From the NCBI GenBank assembly GCA_010279815.1, contig QEOQ01000552.1:571300-616375 (forward strand): a stretch of DNA of 45,076 nucleotides, read 5' to 3'. The DNA comes from Brachionus plicatilis (lineage: Eukaryota; Rotifera; Eurotatoria; Ploima; Brachionidae). This document shows, piece by piece, positions 42,550 to 45,076 of the stretch (its first letter is position 1; each line of letters opens with the position of its first letter). A program made the position numbers and the translations under genes. The notes under the pieces are model-generated. The model searched no databases. It was not told where the DNA came from and saw only the letters and a list, made by a program, of their open reading frames with translations.

Positions 42550-42737
42550 CTATTGTTTCGTTGAATCTAAGGATTCTTCTGGTTTATCCGTTTCGGTTGA
42601 GTTTCTTGTAGAAGTCTTATACCATAATAATTTAAGTATTTAAAAAAAGAGAAATAAAGCGATATGTTTAGAAATATTTTTAAGGTAAAGTACCTCCTCC
42701 AAAAACTTATTTTTTTCTAAATTTTGTAAAACTTTGC
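42550..42737 (-). CDS. Possible 3' exons of an unrecognised gene
   Basis: Two stretches on the minus strand fit splice rules. 42737-42694 ends EEV-type sequence at a GT donor (reading KVLQNLEKNKFLEE), and 42615-42550 begins after AG and reads TSTRNSTETDKPEESLDSTK then Q and a stop. The Ser/Thr/Glu-rich composition looks like a real protein tail. I could not find convincing upstream exons, and no family is recognised. It could be chance or a relic. Confidence 0.22.
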
Positions 42738-43131
42738 CTTTATTAAAATTAAAATAATGTATGTCGTTCGCCACAATACAGCTTTGTCACTGGTTTCTGA
42801 ATTACTTCAATCCATTGGTTTAAGTTAGTCGCATTTCAATAATAACTCTCCTTTTCCATTTCACCTCTTTTTAAAACAAAATACAGATCTTTTATTTTAC
42901 AATGTTATGTAATAAAATAAAGTATTTTTAACAAAAATTAATTAATTACAACATGTTAAGTGATTTTTTTTTCTAATTATAGTCCTGATTAAAAATTTTT
43001 TCCTTTAAAATAATTAATTTCAACAGAAAGTAATATTTTCGGAGTATATGTAGCTAGAACACAAAAAAATTTTCTTAAATTTTCATTTTCATAAAAAAAA
43101 ATTTGAGGACACAAGGTGTATCTATAGATAA

Positions 43132-43350
43132 ATGTCTAAAAAAAGGTTTCAGGGATTTGTTTTTAGCGAACGCTATTTGGAATTGATGTTATTAGATATA
43201 TTTGATTATTTTACCAGTGATTTAACCATCAATAATCTAAATAATGATTTCAAAATCTCGTGAAATCGGCAAACTTATCTTGATGAAATTTCTCGATTAG
43301 ACATCTCAATAAACAAAGCTTTAACAAAAATTAAAAAAAAATTTAATTAG
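43132..43350 (+). pseudogene. F-box-like protein relic
   Basis: From ATG at 43132 the frame reads MSKKRFQGFVFSERYLELML and LDIFDYFTSDLTINNLNNDF to a TGA at 43261-43263. It continues in the same frame for 29 more codons (LDEISRLDISINKALTK) to TAG at 43348-43350. The LL-DIF-Y-F--DL spacing is like an F-box helix region. With the internal stop it is probably a broken fragment of a larger F-box gene or a retrocopy. A 43-residue peptide is possible but unlikely. Confidence 0.4.
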
Positions 43351-43434
43351 TATTTATTTTTCTATTAAGTGTTGATAAAAATAACAAGTTCATTAGTGCT
43401 ATTGGTCAAATCTACATTAAATGCTAGAAAAAAA

Positions 43435-44636
43435 TTAGCGTCCAAATGGAATTATTCTTGAATTTGGATAGAACGGAGGTAAAGCACTCATCGATGTAGA
43501 TAGACCTTTGGATTTTTTAAAATCATCTTGTTCTTTTTTGTCTAACCATTCATAAAAAGATTTCTCAGCCAGCTCTTTTTTCTTTCTTTTTTCCATTTCT
43601 TCGGCTTCTTTTTTTTTCTCTTCTTTTTTCTTAGAGCTCAGCTTTTCTTTAATTTCTTCTTTTTTCTTAGTTGCCCTTCAAATTGAACAAAATTTAATTT
43701 TATTAGTCAAAAATTTTTTAGTTCCAATTACCAAGTGTCGTATGAAACAGGTGCTCGTGGTGGCTTTTTTGTTTCGGTGCGTTTTTTCTTTTCGTTTTCT
43801 CTTTCTTTTTTCAATCTTTCTTCTTTTTGTTCTTCTTCGAATTCTTTTTTTTTTCGAGTCCATTCTCTAAAAGCAATTTCAGCTTCTTTCTTTTTTTCCA
43901 ATTTTTCTTCTTCTATTTCCTTTTGACTTTTCACGTTTTTTTTCAAACTTTTAACTTTTTCTTTAATAGTATGGTCCTTTTTTTCTTTCCACATGTCAAA
44001 AATTAACTTAGATTTTTGAAGTTTTTCAATTAGCTCCTGGGCTTTTTTTTCTTCCTGATTTTTTTGCGCGATTTTGGCCTCTTTGAGTCTTTGCTGAGCG
44101 TTTTGCATCTTTTTCAGATACCATTCGGTGTATATGTTTTCTCTGAGACTGGTGCTGTCATTCATCATGTCTTGCTTTGAAAAATTGAGCTCATCAGTTA
44201 AACGAGCACTCTGGATCTGTAAGCGAGTTTGAGTTCTTGGTTTAACATTGGCATATTTTGAACTAAGAGGTCTGTCGATTCGGGACGATGCTGACAAACT
44301 TCTGGTACGTGAAGCTCCTGGTTCTGCTTTGTTCTGTTTTCGACTGGAGCGTTCCAATTTTAACATTTCTTCCAAAGTGGGTTTACGTTTTCAATCTGTT
44401 CAATGGCATTCTCAATTTTTTTCGATGAATCAGTCATATTTTTAGTTCGGGCTTCTCGCCTTAAAAATCTCTTAAATCTAGAATAAATATTTTGAATGTT
44501 AGCTTACGATAATCTCTTTTGTTCTCTCTCACGATGTAATTTCTCGGTTATCTTTTTATCTTCAATTGTCTCTTCAACTTCAGGATCTTTTTCCAATTTT
44601 CTTGAATTTTTGCGCTCATTTTGCACTTTTAATTCA
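43435..44636 (-). CDS. Coiled-coil protein with W-x-KK repeats, probably ciliary/microtubule (CCDC34/CCDC181-like)
   Basis: Exons: 44636-44508, 44477-43732 and 43675-43435; the first coding exon was not found and may lie beyond the window. The middle is a highly charged single helix with repeated Trp motifs: YTEWYLKKM, FDMWKEKKD, FREWTRKKKEFEEE, SYDTW, then in the last exon FYEWLDKKEQ and the tail ALPPFYPNSRIIPFGR. Such spaced EW-LKKK repeats occur in CCDC34, CCDC181 and MAP9, proteins of cilia or microtubules, and I cannot choose between them. In the second exon the frame breaks near 44381-44392: the upstream part reads SKKIENAIEQIEN and the downstream part KPTLEEMLKLERSS one frame away. There is no intron between them, so one base is missing or the copy is mutated. 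Confidence 0.72.
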
Positions 44637-44820
44637 CTTAAATTAAATTTATTTAAAATAAATGAAAAATTTACAAAAAACTGCACTAGAACCCTTTTGA
44701 GCTATAGCATTTGAGAAAATAGATTATTTTTAAGATTAAAAAAAAATACAAATTTTGTTTTTATTTTAAAATACATTTCAATTTTAATTTTTGCCATTTA
44801 TAATATAAGCATTAATATAC
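44637..44820. other. Upstream of the coiled-coil gene, first exon not found
   Basis: AT-rich. On the minus strand a TTTAATTTAAG acceptor precedes the 44636 exon. No ATG-bearing exon with a compatible donor could be placed here. Confidence 0.35.
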
Positions 44821-45000
44821 AGTCCTGTTACACCATGATGATTTTACGTGAATTTATGTAAATTAAGGATAATTGATGAATATTTACGTATTTTTACGTA
44901 AAGAAAGTTTTGTAAATTAACGTTTATTGACGCGATTATTCGATAATTTTCGTAATTTTACGTAAATTCACCCATTTTATTGTAAATTGTAAAAGAACCA
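44821..45000. repeat. TTTACGTAAAT-rich repeat, possible transposon end
   Basis: Starting at TACAGTCCTGTTACACC, the words TTTACGTAAA, TTTACGTATTT and TTACGTAAATTCAC recur in both orientations at 20-40 base spacing. The opening TACAGT and the internal words resemble the TA-flanked MITE at 10147-10230. It may be one end of a larger element running off the window. Confidence 0.45.
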
Positions 45001-45076
45001 AAATAGCTGCTATTTTTCTTATTTTTCTGGTAATTTTTTGAAAAATAAACATTTTTAAAAATTTTTGCTTTTTTAT

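Noticed and set aside
43735..43926. Phe/Ser-rich plus-strand frame opposite the coiled-coil gene
   Set aside because: Antisense shadow of a charged coiled-coil exon.
1..45076. CRISPR arrays, phage, bacterial operons or rRNA
   Set aside because: No regularly spaced direct repeats with unique spacers and no rRNA were seen; intron structure and orthologues show a eukaryotic nuclear genome.

Overview
The window is nuclear DNA of an AT-rich animal. The coding sequence is split by many short GT-AG introns (mostly about 45-100 bases), there are no bacterial-style operons or ribosome binding sites, and the orthologues are animal ones. CFAP157, together with a probable second ciliary/microtubule coiled-coil gene, implies an animal with motile cilia or flagella. 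AT-richness, tiny introns and dense small transposons fit a spiralian such as a monogonont rotifer, but that is inference and the species is not proven.

Layout. 1-1260 (+) is the C-terminal two thirds of PARP2, cut by the window edge. About 1.3-6.3 kb is gene-free and packed with foldback and miniature inverted-repeat transposons. 6345-9078 (-) is NUP93. About 9.1-11.7 kb is another transposon graveyard, with a piggyBac-like remnant. 11715-14365 (-) is a secreted sushi/LamG-like protein. 14649-16597 (+) is a tight tandem cluster, PEX2, TMEM141 and TMEM167/kish, converging on a 13-exon ABCG half transporter (16669-21735, -) whose introns hold two inverted-repeat elements. 22.5-24.6 kb holds two dead LINE reverse transcriptases on opposite strands. 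25779-27549 (+) is UBXN4. 30252-38438 (+) is an 18-exon secreted astacin with EGF, MAM, three TSP1 and one CUB domain. 38724-40808 (+) is CFAP157. 41-43.4 kb has another hAT-like MITE, a LINE tail and an F-box-like relic. 43435-44636 (-) is a coiled-coil gene with one apparent frameshift.

The genes are unrelated housekeeping, secreted and ciliary genes, not one pathway. No new multi-gene system is evident. The most distinctive material is the set of non-autonomous DNA transposons, several with exact target-site duplications readable by eye. They include a MITE nested inside a long-arm foldback element, with a second copy 32 kb away. Exon coordinates were derived by hand from open frame, splice phase and recalled family sequences; all multi-exon models below sum to whole codons except the coiled-coil gene at the right end.
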